The notes under the pieces: generated by a model
Databases searched by the model: none
The model's input: only the letters and a program-made list of their open reading frames with translations
Told to the model about the DNA's origin: nothing
Program-made: the position numbers and the translations under genes
Assembly: GCA_033026295.1 (NCBI GenBank)
Contig: CM065170.1
Location: forward strand, 15,200,040-15,264,039
Source: Channa striata
Lineage: Eukaryota > Chordata > Actinopteri > Anabantiformes > Channidae
Length of the DNA: 64,000 nucleotides
Reading direction: 5' to 3'
Part shown: positions 1 to 12,915 of the stretch, one piece after another
Position numbering within the stretch: the stretch's first letter is position 1
Layout of the letters: each line of letters opens with the position of its first letter

Positions 1-2084
1 AGCGTGTGTGAGCTGATGGGGACGGCGCAAGGAGAATGCCGCCCCAGATGATCTATGCATGCAGCCGCTTGTGTGCATCTGAGAGACACAGCCGAGTTAG
101 CGCGTGTTTGTGTGTGATGCGAAATTAGCAGCTGTATTTGGATGCGCCCATTTTTCTCTTGTTTACACAAGAGGAGCGGGAGTACGCATGTGTTTGTGGG
201 ATCAGGGAACAGGAGAGAGTCAGTGATGGCAAAGCACAGTGTAATTCTTTTGAATGAAAGCCTCGCGGTGATCACAGCACCGTTGTTGTTCTACATCTAA
301 CAATCGTTCACTAATAATTTTTGCAAGCTCAACTGCTGCTCCTCCTTTGAGCGTGGATCCATTTTTAGTCCCTGTCCTGTAGAGACAAAGCGAGCTCAAG
401 TGCCCGTCCTCCACCTCTAACTTTACCACTCACCACAACACACAGACAATACCACTCCGTTCCGCCTGATTGGATCCATTTGCATTGGACACCTCCTCTG
501 CATATTGATTGATGGGTTTAATCAGCGAATCAGGGGGAGCGCTCAGACATCAATCTCTGTCAGGCCCCTACCTTTTTTCTGAGCCTGTGATTCCCTGCTA
601 GGACTCATCAAGGAAAGCAAGTTTAGACAGAAAGAGAGAAAGAGGTAGGGAGAGGGAACAGATCAGAAACCGACAGGGAGAAAAAGAAGAAGAAAGGGGG
701 AGTGGAAGGACAAAGTAGCAGAAAGAACTTCAGGTGGATTTTTCTGACTGGCCGCAGTAAAAGCAGATCAGGTGTAGCATAAAGAAAGACTGTCCAACTG
801 TGAAGACGTGTAGGAAATTTGAAAATGAAATAGCAGCCAGACAGAGCAGATTTATACAGGTTATACATGCAGAAAAAAAATGCGAGCCGAGCATGAAGAA
901 ATTGACATTCGCTAGTGTTCAACTGAAAATGATCTGCCTGATCATCTATGATCTTTTACAAATGTGTATTCGTTGCTAATTAATCAGATAATTTGACACT
1001 TTTTAAAAAAAATCCAAATATACTATTTAAAGTTCTTTTTGGCCTTGGTGTGAAGACAATTGGAAGCACAGAACGATCCCCCTCCTGGTGCCTTCACTCA
1101 AACGAAACTTTTCTCTCCACCAAAACTTTGGTGCATGGAAGTAATAGGGGGATGACAAAACAGTTAACTAATTGGCATCAACTAACTCAAGTCTTAAAAA
1201 CGCTCCTCTTCCTGTCTAATTTCACGGGTCCTACAACAGGTGTAGCTGTCAAAGTCACAGGATCAATAGAAAGGGTTGGGAAACAGCCTTTTCACTCCTC
1301 TCCCTGCTGTTTGTGCGTGCACGTGTGTGTACGACTCCGTGCATGCACAGTTATATATATATAGAAAGTGTTAATTGAGTTGTGATTGCCATTGTGTGCC
1401 TCATCGGGGGACATACAAGACCCCCCTTCACCCTTCCCATGTCAACGTGAGAGTGTACCTGTGACACGTTGAGCTGACAGATACTTCGTTTCCTTCTCAC
1501 TTGATAATTACTGTAATACAAACTCAATTAAAAGTAAGCAGCTCAAAGAGAAAGAAGATGAGTTTGATTAAAATATGAATAAAAATACTGATCTGAGAAT
1601 ACATATTTTTACAGATCGGTCGCTGAGATTGAGTGCGATTTGCACAAATGTACCCAGGTAGTTATCTTCAATTTCAGTATCACTTAAAAAGTAAAAAAAC
1701 AAAAAAAAAAACAATGCAGTGATGTTAAATAAGCTTTTTTTTTTAAGTAAGGTTTCTAGTTTTTAGGTACAGAAATTGGACTCCTTTCGTGCGATGCTTT
1801 CACCAAATCAGCCAGTTAACAATAAATAAATGAAGGACAGAATTAGAAGACTCCTTGTCACGAGCAAACACTCACCCTCTATTAGCAGCCCAGTGCTGAG
1901 GTTGGTTTAATAGCAACCAGATAATTGTCATGAAACACATCACACGTAACTTGTAAAACGAGTAAATGAACTCCATCCTTTTTTTTATTTCAGCATTTGT
2001 TGGGGCTAAGAACATTTTATAATTCTTCTATTAAACTCAATTACTTCCTTCGTGAACCTGGCCTTGACGGAAAAGGGTCCTGAA

Positions 2085-2091
2085 AGAGAGA

Positions 2092-2129
<38 letters not shown>
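2085..2129. repeat. (GA)n microsatellite
   Basis: A nearly pure GA tract with one GGG interruption. Confidence 0.97.
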
Positions 2130-2132
<3 letters not shown>

Positions 2133-2689
2133 ACCAAAACAAACTAAAAACTAAAACATTGCAACATGCTCGTTTTTGGAGGAAGAAACTTTTAATACCC
2201 ACAGCTCTTAATGACGGCACTGCAATTAGAGTGGCTGCATTTTTGCTCTAGCCGCGAGTTAAAGGAAAACAAATAAAGCAGCTCGATTTAGAAACCTTAT
2301 TAGACTTTGAGTCCCTGAGCAATTAAAGTATTACAGCTGAAGTGCTTCTGTGAACCCACCGATGGAAAGCATTTATAGGTGGTCTCCACTTTACTGGTGG
2401 TCTGTTACTGGTCTCTTTTCTCGTGGTTTTTCTTATTTGTGCCATTCAGAGCTTCAGTCATTCCACTGTTTATGTGTAAGCATGTTGTGAAAAGGTATTG
2501 GACAATAAAAGCTCTTGATATTACGTTTACAGTGTCTGTCAAGGACGCTCAAACTTTTAAGGCCTCGGCTCGCTTTTCATACGCAAAACATCACCGTGCA
2601 TAGAATTAAACAAACACAACAATGATTTAAGACTTTAGTTCAACAAGAAAAAAGCCGATTAAAATAAACACAACTCATCTTTTTTATCG

Positions 2690-3075
2690 TTCAGCCTTTA
2701 ATCTTCTATCTGCAGCACTTGCCCCACGCAGTGTCGAAATTGGCTTGGCTGTGATGATGCCCTTTGCAATGCAATCTCTCCAATTTGATGCCTTATCAAA
2801 TTACTAACCCAGAGGAAATTAATGGTATCATCTGTGTCAAGGCATTGATGTAGTTTCACTTAGCCTGAAACAGTATGGTCCTAATTGAATGATTAGATTC
2901 TTCTAGATTTTCTATCCATCTTCATTCTAATTACAATTGAAGAGGAAAGGGGAGAGCCTTACATATCAATTTAACAAACACAAGCAGGTAAAAATTAAAG
3001 AAAAAAAATACTCCAGTTATGCAGAATTTAATAATATGTAATTATAATTAGATATAATTGAGCAAGAAGTGTTCT
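2690..3075. promoter_or_regulatory. Candidate conserved non-coding element
   Basis: A balanced, non-repetitive AT-rich block with several TAAT/CAAT homeodomain-type cores and no coding potential. Its texture resembles vertebrate developmental enhancers. This is an inference from composition only, because no alignment was possible. Confidence 0.22.
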
Positions 3076-3744
3076 GAGGACAAGCAGAATTACATTTTCT
3101 TAGATATATTTTATTTTTAATGAGTTGTAATACATTTGGAAAGAGCAGAGTAATAAAAGACTAATTCGTGATGTGCCACTAGGGGGGGTGCTGATGCTTT
3201 TTGGGGCTGAACAAGCACATGGGTTGGAATGTATTGAAAATACATTACATTCAAATGTTGTCTGTCTGAGTCACACACATACACACACACACACACAGTT
3301 ACCCTCCCACAAGAGGGAGAGAGGTTTAAGGCAGAGAATAAAGAGGAAAAAGAGAAAAAGTACAAGTATGTGGTCACATGACGAGCTACATTACTGCTAC
3401 ACCTCTATCTCAACTAACTTTGGTGTGTAGTTTCACCCTCCGCCTGCTAATACCATAATCCCCTCTGCGGTGACCTCCTCCTCTCGGACCACTTCTGACA
3501 CCTTGTGCTCGGGCCACCTCTGCCCCCAGTTCCTCCCCTCTGATCATTCAGCAAGGGTCCCCCCACCATAATTGACTAATGACCCCATATCAATATTTGG
3601 CTGTGGTCACAGGCTTTCAGTACCGTTGTAATTTAAAGTGGATTAGTGTTCGCCCCAGCACGTTTCTTTTGGCAGTCAGCCAGTGGGACGAGCTTTTGAT
3701 AACAGGTTCTTTCTTGCGCGAGTGTACGTGTGTGTTTCCAGCGT

Positions 3745-3746
<2 letters not shown>

Positions 3747-3780
<34 letters not shown>
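3747..3780. repeat. (TG)n microsatellite
   Basis: About 17 uninterrupted TG units, 120 bases before a CA tract of the opposite sense (3903-3958). The two could pair as an imperfect inverted repeat. Confidence 0.97.
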
Positions 3781-3784
<4 letters not shown>

Positions 3785-3902
3785 CTGCTTTGTGTATGTC
3801 TGCGTGAAGTACATAAGCTGCCCATTGCCCTTCGGGACTTAGACACCAAAGCTGCAAAAGAAAAAAAAAGGCAGCAGTTTTTCCTGATGAGGAGATGGGA
3901 TG

Positions 3903-3913
3903 ACACACACACA

Positions 3914-3958
<45 letters not shown>
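3903..3958. repeat. (CA)n microsatellite
   Basis: A CA tract with a single AAA interruption near 3915. It lies close to the TG tract at 3747-3780. Confidence 0.97.
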
Positions 3959-3965
<7 letters not shown>

Positions 3966-6900
3966 CAGGTGCTGGCTGACTGACTTACTGCCTGAGCCTG
4001 TTTCTGTGAAATCCTGAGGTCTCAGTCCAGGTATATATGCTGCCACCGTGCACATAAAGGTGAAGACAGCACCAAACAACGTCTCAAATACTTACAAAAA
4101 TTAAAGGCGTGTTTCTGACCTTTGTGACCTTCTTTATCTTGGACATTTGAACCAAACTGAGATTGTCTCTCTGGTTGACAAAGCTGAAGGATTTTGAGAG
4201 GACTTAAGCATCACACAAAGGTAAAAGACATAAACATGAGACATGAACATAATTTTGCGTAATATAATAATTTCCTTCCCGTTTCGGAAAAGTCCAAGCC
4301 CCTGGATTGATCAGCAAACTGTGTACTTATTGTTCTTTAAGCCATATGATTAAAATTTATAGATTTTTTCCCTCTTGTTTTTTTATGTCTGCAGTGCTTT
4401 GGCTAATCAGACACGACCAAGTCCAGACTTGTCAGGATACCCTGTCTGTCTTTCCGCTGCACTAAACAAACCATACAGCTCCACTATGGCAATACTCAGG
4501 CAGACAGAAAGACAAACAGAAGAAAAGACTGACCGTGTCTTACCTTGTCCCCGCACTGCTCTCTGTATGCAGAGTGCGGAGGCAGAGTGTTTATCTCGCT
4601 CACTGGTGGAATGTTTGTGTAACTGAACGTTACGCTGATCGAGTTCAAATCACGGCAGGATAATTAAAACATGTTGATCCCTTCAGTCATGGGAAAGGGG
4701 CAGATTTATTAATGATACACTTACCACAGCCCGTGGACTGCGTGCACAACTGAGAAATGGTGATATTGCATGAAATCGTTGGTTAGATTGTCATTTACCT
4801 GCGGGCCCGTGCCAGTGTGAGTGGTCTTTCATGTAAATGAATTTGTCTAGAGAATGAGAGAAATGAGAGACAGAGGGAGGAGTGAGAAATGGAATTAATA
4901 GCTTCGGGTCATGGGGATAATGATTTCTTCATGGACCCAGTCAGAGTCGAATGGCCCGGGCACTTCGTTTGTGTTTTTTTATTTTATTTTACTTTTTTGA
5001 AAGGAGTGAATGTAAGGGTGAACATTATATTAAACAGGGGCATTTGCTGAATATGTAAACGCATTTCGTTTATGACTGGGTCTACAACGTTGCTTCCAAA
5101 TGACCCACTTTGTATTCACGCAATGCAAATTTGCCTCCACGTCGTTAGATCTCATTGACTGAGTGGCGCTCCCATATGTTGAACATATAATTTGTTCATG
5201 ATATCAAAATATTATGGTGGAGGAAAAAAAAATGCCTTTCACAAACTCTGACCCAGTCGACTTGGTGACATGCGACCTGGAGTTTTATTTGATCTTAGCC
5301 TGATTCAGAGTCAATTTCAAGCCGAATTCCAGGTCCCTCCGAGTCGCCCGGAATGGACATACCCCTCTCGTATCAACCCACACACATAAAGATGCAGGTG
5401 TGTTTTTCCATCCGCGCTTATTCATATCTGAGTGGGAGTGGCCACGTCAAAAGCTGCTGGTCAATCTCTTTGCCTGTCTATTGTGAAGGGGGCAAGTCCG
5501 ACAGAGTAAACCAGCATGGACACATGTGAACATAAAGGGCACAACTCACACCCCCAGCACCCTGCACTGAAAGGAGCCAGTGGGGGTGTGAGCAGGCGGG
5601 AGAGAGGAGGGACAAGGAAAAAGGGCCCAGGCCAGGGCCTAATGGTGGGAACAGTGCAGAGGTGAACCCGTCTTTTTGTTTGCCGTGGATAAAGGAGGCT
5701 TTTGAGAGGCAGCGTGTGTTTTTGTTCCACGGAGGGCCATCGAAGCTGCAGGCCATGCTTGTTCTGTTGTTGGGGGTGGGAGGGGGACAGGAGTGTGGAC
5801 ACAGGCAGGAGACAGAGTTACTTGCTCCAGGGAGACAAATATGCTACTGCGAGGGTGTTGGAAGGAGGACAACATATCATCTGTCTATGAAGGGGGAAAA
5901 AAGAAGGGTGTAAGACAGGGCTATAGAAAAGGCAGATGGAGTCGGGGGGGGCTAGAAAGTGAGACACACAGCGAAGGAAAAGGAGAGATTGTGAAGTGTG
6001 AAGGTGCTTTATAGAGTACTTTGTGGCTCGTGTATCCAAGCTGCTGTCATTTCAGGTCAGCCTTTGTACTGGGTGCAGCTGTACACACCTGAAAAGACGC
6101 TTCTACAATATATTTAATTTCTGATTCATCCAAATAACTGGCTTTGATTTTTGGACCAAGACTGCCAATTAAAATGGGGAAAGCGACTCTACCTTTCTGC
6201 GACAATGACCTATTGTTGAACATGACGGAGAGACGGCTTCAGGCTGCCAGCAGTGAACTCTGGCTGCTCCCTGACCTGTCTGACCTTTCCAACAGTTCCA
6301 GCTTCCAGAGACCAGCACTGATTGATCTGCCTTAAGGGCCCTTAAATTGCTCCTTGTTGCTCTGCTGACAGGGAACAGAAATCTGTGATACCTACAGTGA
6401 AACCACATCTTCAAATAAAATATTAACACGGGATCAGGGCGATGGATTCTCACTGTATCAGCTTACACTGTGCTACATTTCAGGGCCGAAAAGTTTGAGC
6501 GTTTGGACGAAACTGATTTGGTGGTTTCATACTGAAATGCTTGATGGCATATGCTTTTTTTGGCCATTCAAACCACATAAGATCAACATTTCCCCACTGC
6601 AATCATGTACTTTATGATAAAGTCTATGTTGTCTGGTCCTAATCAGATTATTTACTTAATGCTGTGTGTGGATAATCATGTGTCTCTAAATATTTAGACT
6701 TTTGCACATACTCAAGGGTGTCGTGTTTATGGCTTGAGAAAAAATATTTTCGAACCATTTAAAACTCCATTAGATTAGCTGAGAAACGGCTTCACAGAGC
6801 TGTTTCTTAAATAATGGAAATTTGGGGCATACAGAGTTTAACAATACAGTAACTGTGCACACAATGATGTTTGAATAGGTGAATAAAGTGATGATTGAAG

Positions 6901-7779
6901 TAAAATGATGAATAGAGCAGCAAATGTAATGAAATACTGTGCTACATGTTGCACACTGCAGCTACATGTATGTGACATTGCACTGCATGAACACGCAGAA
7001 AGTGTCACTTTTTTCGCTGTTGTCACTTTACTCTTAAAGGACCCCAAGGGGACTTCACTCTGATCTTTCAGCCTCTTAATTGATAGTCAGACATTTAATC
7101 TCCTAAAAGGTCCATTAAAGTGTGAGGGAGATTTTGTCTGTAGAGCAAACTGTAATTGATGGGATCAGATGACATTTCAAACTGGCGAGGGGAGGACAGA
7201 TTCCACGTGACATTATGACTGAGGATCCGTTCTCTTCTGTTGCACGTATACTACAGTAAAAAAGTCGTGCTTTGCTAGAATATAAAAACCCTAAAAACTC
7301 CTTAATTAAAACAGTTTAGCTTTGATTATTCTCCATTCAGGAATGTAAGTCCTGAACAAAATGTTCTTTGCATTCGAAGCAAATAGACTTTTACGTTTAA
7401 TCCTGTGAGAATAGCAACGCAATTTTAAGGAGGGAACACAAAGAATTGTAATGACTGTGATAGTACTGGTGCTTTTCTAACTTAAAGAAATGACCTGCTT
7501 AATATAAGGTGAGCTCACTAGAGTAGGAATTGGCAACACTAATTAGTTGGCAATGTGTTTCTCCACATTTTACATGGCAGTATATCACAGTCTGATATAT
7601 TGTTACATGGCCAATTAGCATCTCATAATGCTCAGTCAGCCACAGAACTCGGGGTCGAAGGTCGGGTTCGCCGTAGCCCGTAAGAGAATGAGACAGAAGC
7701 AGAAGCAGTGAAGCAACACGCACAAAAACGGAAGGAAACAGACTATTTCAAGGTTTCATTTTATTGTGAGGGATCAAAG

Positions 7780-8130
7780 ATATCAGCAACCTCCTTTGTT
7801 AGTATTGTTATTATTATAAATAACACTCAATGCAGGCAAATGTAGCAAATGGTAGATGATATCTCATTGCGTCGACGTGTGAGAAACATCAGAGTGTCTA
7901 GATAGCCTGTAGATTATAAACTGACTTCCTCTAGCCATTCCTTATCTTGCATTAGATTCTATCATCACACAGGTACTGTGTAAATATTTCTCGAGCAGAC
8001 ATTAAAATGCACGCAGTCGTCGGTAAAAAGCAAATGAACTCTAATAAAAGCCTTTATCTGAGCACTAATTGCTATAATCCATAAATCATCCTAAGAGATT
8101 ACATCACCTAAGGGCTGTCAGGTATCATAG
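7780..8130. promoter_or_regulatory. Candidate conserved non-coding element
   Basis: A non-repetitive AT-rich block with GATA-type cores (cttatct, tttatct) and TAAT motifs, without open frames of note. It is suggested by motif density only. Confidence 0.2.
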
Positions 8131-11100
8131 ACACATGATAAAGCATCAGAATCAGTTAATCACCTCTGACAAAGACTATATAAAATGACTGAATGGCTCC
8201 TCTTCAAAAGAGGCTTTGTTTGGATAAGCTAGACATGCAAAAAGTGTTTTGAAGTGCCAGAGAGCTGGTTTGTGTGCAGCCCAGTGCTCCACTGGTTACA
8301 GCAGAAACACACTGAAAATATCACAATCACGCAATCGCGGAGTCATGATTTCACACCATCAGCGCTCGCTCTCGTAGCGACCAGGACCCTCCATTAGCCC
8401 GCCTGCATGTTTACATTCCAAGGGTCTGTTCACAAATGATTTGAATGTATTTTTGCCGGCTACTGTTATTTATCACATGCAAAATGGGCTGGGACACAGT
8501 GATGTGTGCTATCAGCAGTGACAATGATAACCAGGACAATAATTACACAAAGCCAGGCTCATCCATCACTGTCACTTATCACTTAAACAATCAGGCGTTA
8601 AAGAGAAAGAAGGGCGGAGTGGAAAAGAAGGATCCTGGTCTGGGATTCTCTAATCTGTACATCAGTCAAAGCTGATCCAGTTTGGCCCATTAGAATCACT
8701 TGAGGCAATATTATTTTTGAAGGATACAGGGAAAATAAAGTACAGTAAACTCAGACACAACAGTTTCCACATAACTACGTGCTGTCGATTGATTTTCTGA
8801 GAAAACAGTCTCACCATAAGGCCCACAGATGTTCTGTAGCTTTTAATAATATCATGTAATCTTAGTGTACCCAGTAGCAATGGAGCTGTAACTCTTTTTT
8901 TCTTCAGAGCACATTATTGTTTATTAAAAATAAATGAATGTCCATTGAACCATAGCGTTTAAGTGCACTGGAGAAAAATCTAAATGTGAATGTTACAGTT
9001 CACTGACAACTTTCATAACGGATAGTCTCCATCTGCTGATTAAGACCATGTGAAAACTTTAAAACATTGAAACTGTTTTCAAAACAAGTTTCCAGTGTCA
9101 AAATGAACTTTTATACTAAGTTACTTTGGCTGATTTTTTTTATGACATTGATTACAAAAAGAAAACTTTAATAAAAATCATAACAGGAACAATATGATGC
9201 ACCTGACAGCTCTCTCATGAAACTGGCGGATCTCTTTACTGGGGTGGCCAGACTGGGGCAAATGCTCAAAATAAGGCTAATAATATTATAAGGCTAATAG
9301 TCTCTCTATAAGGTGTTTAGTTTCAGAAATCTCAAATTATTACCTTATGTTTTACTCTAGGTAATAATAATAAACAGTTGGGGATAAGTAAAAATCCATC
9401 TTTTTCAGGAATAATATCCCTGGTTGCAATTGCATAAAAAACATACTGTGACAAAACACATAAAACTGCCCTAAACATGCATAATAATATTTTTTTTGTT
9501 TTAGATTTTTTCCAGCTTTGGATGTTGTCAGATCACCTTGTGCTGATCGTTCTTTAGCCAACTAAAACTTTACCATCATACACATTCATTGTGGAGGATT
9601 GCACAATAAATACACACAGAAAAGAGTCAGACAGTGTTCTGCCTCAAATGGAGACCTGAGTAGCCTCAACATGTCTGGGCCGCTCTGACTGTGAACTTGA
9701 ACCCTGAAACCCCTGGGAGAAGTGAGTAAGCCTGAGAGTGTGGGACGGCTTGAATGACAGAAAGAGGGAGCTTCCTCAGTCGCGGGAGGTCAGAGGTTAC
9801 ATAAATACCCTCCGGGTCTGGACTGATGCACTTTCGGGTAATGAGCTTCACACCTCCTGGGACCGTAACCTTTGAACCCTGACCCCTTTTTGCCTGTTGG
9901 TGAAAAGCTTGAGCAGATACACCAATATGCCTATAGTAAAACTAAGATTGAAGAATTTTATCTGTAACCCCCCTGAAACCTACACCATCACTTTACCTTT
10001 GACCTAATAATTTGCAGTGGCTATATGACCTGTTTAAGAAGGTGTGGCCGAAAACTGCACCAAAAGAAGAGTCACGCGCAAACATCTGCTGGATACAAGC
10101 AAATGAAAGCACTTTACACCAGTGGTTCATTCCCTTGTTTATTGCAGCAGGATTATGAATAAGTTTCCTTTGAACATGATGGATCATTAAAGTAATGGTG
10201 TACCATGGTTTTGTTCTTTTTTTTGCTCAGATGTTTTTTCTTTTTAATACAAATTTTTTATCTGTGTCTGTGTCTCTCCTGAGAGCTGTCATTGCTCTAC
10301 TTACCAGGAAATACTTTCTAGATATGCAAATTCACAGTCATGAGAGAGAGCAAAAGGGTGTGTGCATGCATGTGCAGTGAAAGAAAGAGGGAAAGAGATA
10401 TGTAATTGTACCGGCAAAGCAGGAGCATGTAAGTAAGTCACAGCAGCAGATGTGTCTGCTGTGTCTCTGGGTGCGTGCACAAATAGTCTACTGTACTGTA
10501 CATATGTGGGTGTGTTTTTGTGTATCTATTTACGCACACACTCGCATACTGTACCTACGTGGCTGTTCCAAACAGCAGGTCATTGTGTGTTTTGTACTCG
10601 GTGTACTGTTGACTTTTAAAGGAGTATATTTTAGGAAATACACTCATTTACTTTCTTACAGAGAGAGAGATGAAAGTCTGTTTGTACAACCAACATAAAT
10701 GTTAGCTTAGCTTTCTAGAAAAGTGGGAAGGATGCATATGTATTTGCATGTGAAGAATAAGATGAGATGGTTGACATTACTCTCATGCCTTTGTGACAAA
10801 TATGAAACTATGCTTACTATGAAACATCTGTCAATTCTGGATACAAAGATGTAGTCTGACTATCAGACCTTGTGCATCACATTAACACATTTCAGAACAT
10901 GTCATGTGTTTAAAACCAAAGTGTAAGTCTACAGGTACCAGGTTATTTGTCAGTAAAGAGCCTGCTGGTTGCCTTTTGCATCCATAAAATAAGTTTGTGT
11001 AATGTTAAACAGAAACGTTAAATAACCAAAACTACCATTCAGTGTCTTGTACCTCCTGAAATTGATCATGTCTTATGAGGCTCAATGATTTGACCTAGAT

Positions 11101-12764
11101 GTCATAATATGACATCAAGTTTGAAATCCCCTTGTTCATCTTTTCTGTTGACACATCAGAGAACCCCCTCCTTTTCTTAGTTGGGTGTGGTTTCGTCCTG
11201 CTTTCTACTGCCTCATTTTTGAAGTTCGGGGTAGACAATGTGACGCAGACCGAAGTCCTGTTGACTTTCAGTGGTTAAAACCTCCACCTTTGACTCCTGG
11301 CCCACTCTTCTACGTTTGTGCTGTATCCTTTTGGTGATAAACCACCAAGTATGTCAAAGTGAATACACCACCCACTACTGCTGCTGACCAGTTACATACA
11401 GAACCGATAAAACAGTCAAAGCAGCAAGAGAGAGAACAAGTAAAAGTTGAACTCTCAGTTCACATATTGTACAATCAATGAAACTCACGTCGTAAACAAT
11501 CTCACAATTACTTGACCATTTTTCCCCTTTTCATATTGTTGAAGCTTTAACTATGTGAAATCCTGTGGTAAAAATTGGCACAATCACAGCATCCTGCACT
11601 GTAACTACCTTTCACCATGTGCTGCATCTCTACGGCTAAACCGCTCGACTCTGCACTGTTGTCATGCAATTTGTGTAGTGATAAATATAACTTCATGCAG
11701 TCGCAATCATCAGGTAACAGAAGAAAATCTTTTCCTGTTACATTTTGACAGCAGATTAATTACGTCTTTAGAACATATATGGGCAGATGGACACCATATG
11801 TTGCCAACAGTCCCCCTGGGAACACAAATCAAAGCCTTAACTTGAAATTAAATTCATATTGTTAGAACGATATCAAATAGATTGTACAGTCAAAATTTAA
11901 GCTCAAATCTTTGGGGGGGATTTTTAGATAACTTAAAAATTTCTATTTTACCAAACTGTTTTTCTTGACGTTTAAAAAAAATGTCAATATCATAATTGCA
12001 GCAGAAAAACAGCCTGTTGCAGCTACTATTGTAAATAGGCTGTTTGTAGAGTGGCCCTGAAGATCAGGGGCGCTTGTACAGTGAACATCTGGGTCACAGA
12101 TCCTTCTCCTCTCTGATGCAGTGCTTCACTTTATAAGGAGTACTGTTTTTAGCTATTCTAATTTACTTCTTTGTTGTATTTTAATTGAGAAAATCAGTAA
12201 AACTCTTGTGTCTGTGTGCAAAGTATTCATTTGGATTGAACGTGCGATTAGTTCAGCTCAGTATGAAGCCTTGGACAACTAGCGCAATTGCTAATCTAGT
12301 TCTCTCCTAATTCAAAAATGCATCCTTAACACCAGAAATATTTTTCACTTTTTTAACTATTTTATCTCAGTGTGCAAGACATGTGAAAAAAATTACAAAT
12401 TGTGGTTTTATGTTTGGCTGCACACTGTGCATATTTCGAGTGGACAGGCTTAGTTCCTTGACCTATGTGTCACCATGAGGTTGAAGACTGGTGGGAGAAC
12501 CAGGCTGTTTCCTTGTTGTCTACGTTTTTATGCTACAAAACACATAAAATTAAATAGGTGTATAACTCAAAGTGTCCATGTACAGAGTCTTGAAATTTGA
12601 GCTTTGCCTTTCTTGCTCGTGGCATTGGCTAAAATTATCATCCAGCTCTGTTGACATGTCGTCTTCAGCCATTTTTGCTCCACAGTGAAGCATTTGTCAT
12701 GTTAATCCCTAGTAAAATCCAACATTGTATAACAAAATAAAACAATGGAGATGGAGCTTGTGGG

Positions 12765-12915
12765 TCATGCGACCTCCTCGGCCAGCTCTCTGGGTGGCCC
12801 GGCTTCATTAGTGACGTGAGTCTATGGAGCAGTCGTCAGAAAGTCAATACTGCGATAAACGGTGCCCTTCACTTGAGCCGCGGTTCGCCACTTTAGAAGC
12901 CAATTGCCTTGACAG
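12765..12915. promoter_or_regulatory. CpG-containing block with CRE-like motif
   Basis: A local CpG-richer patch in AT-rich flank. It includes gtgacgtgag (CRE-like) and a gagccgcggttcgcc segment. It has no ORF or splice signal linking it to a gene. It may be a regulatory element or a decayed CpG element. Confidence 0.18.

Noticed and set aside
3633..4079. Val/Cys- and His/Thr-rich open frames over TG/CA tracts
   Set aside because: These are translations of microsatellites. The same applies to frames at 36.4-36.9, 39.98-40.5, 46.2-46.5 and 47.0-47.4 kb.
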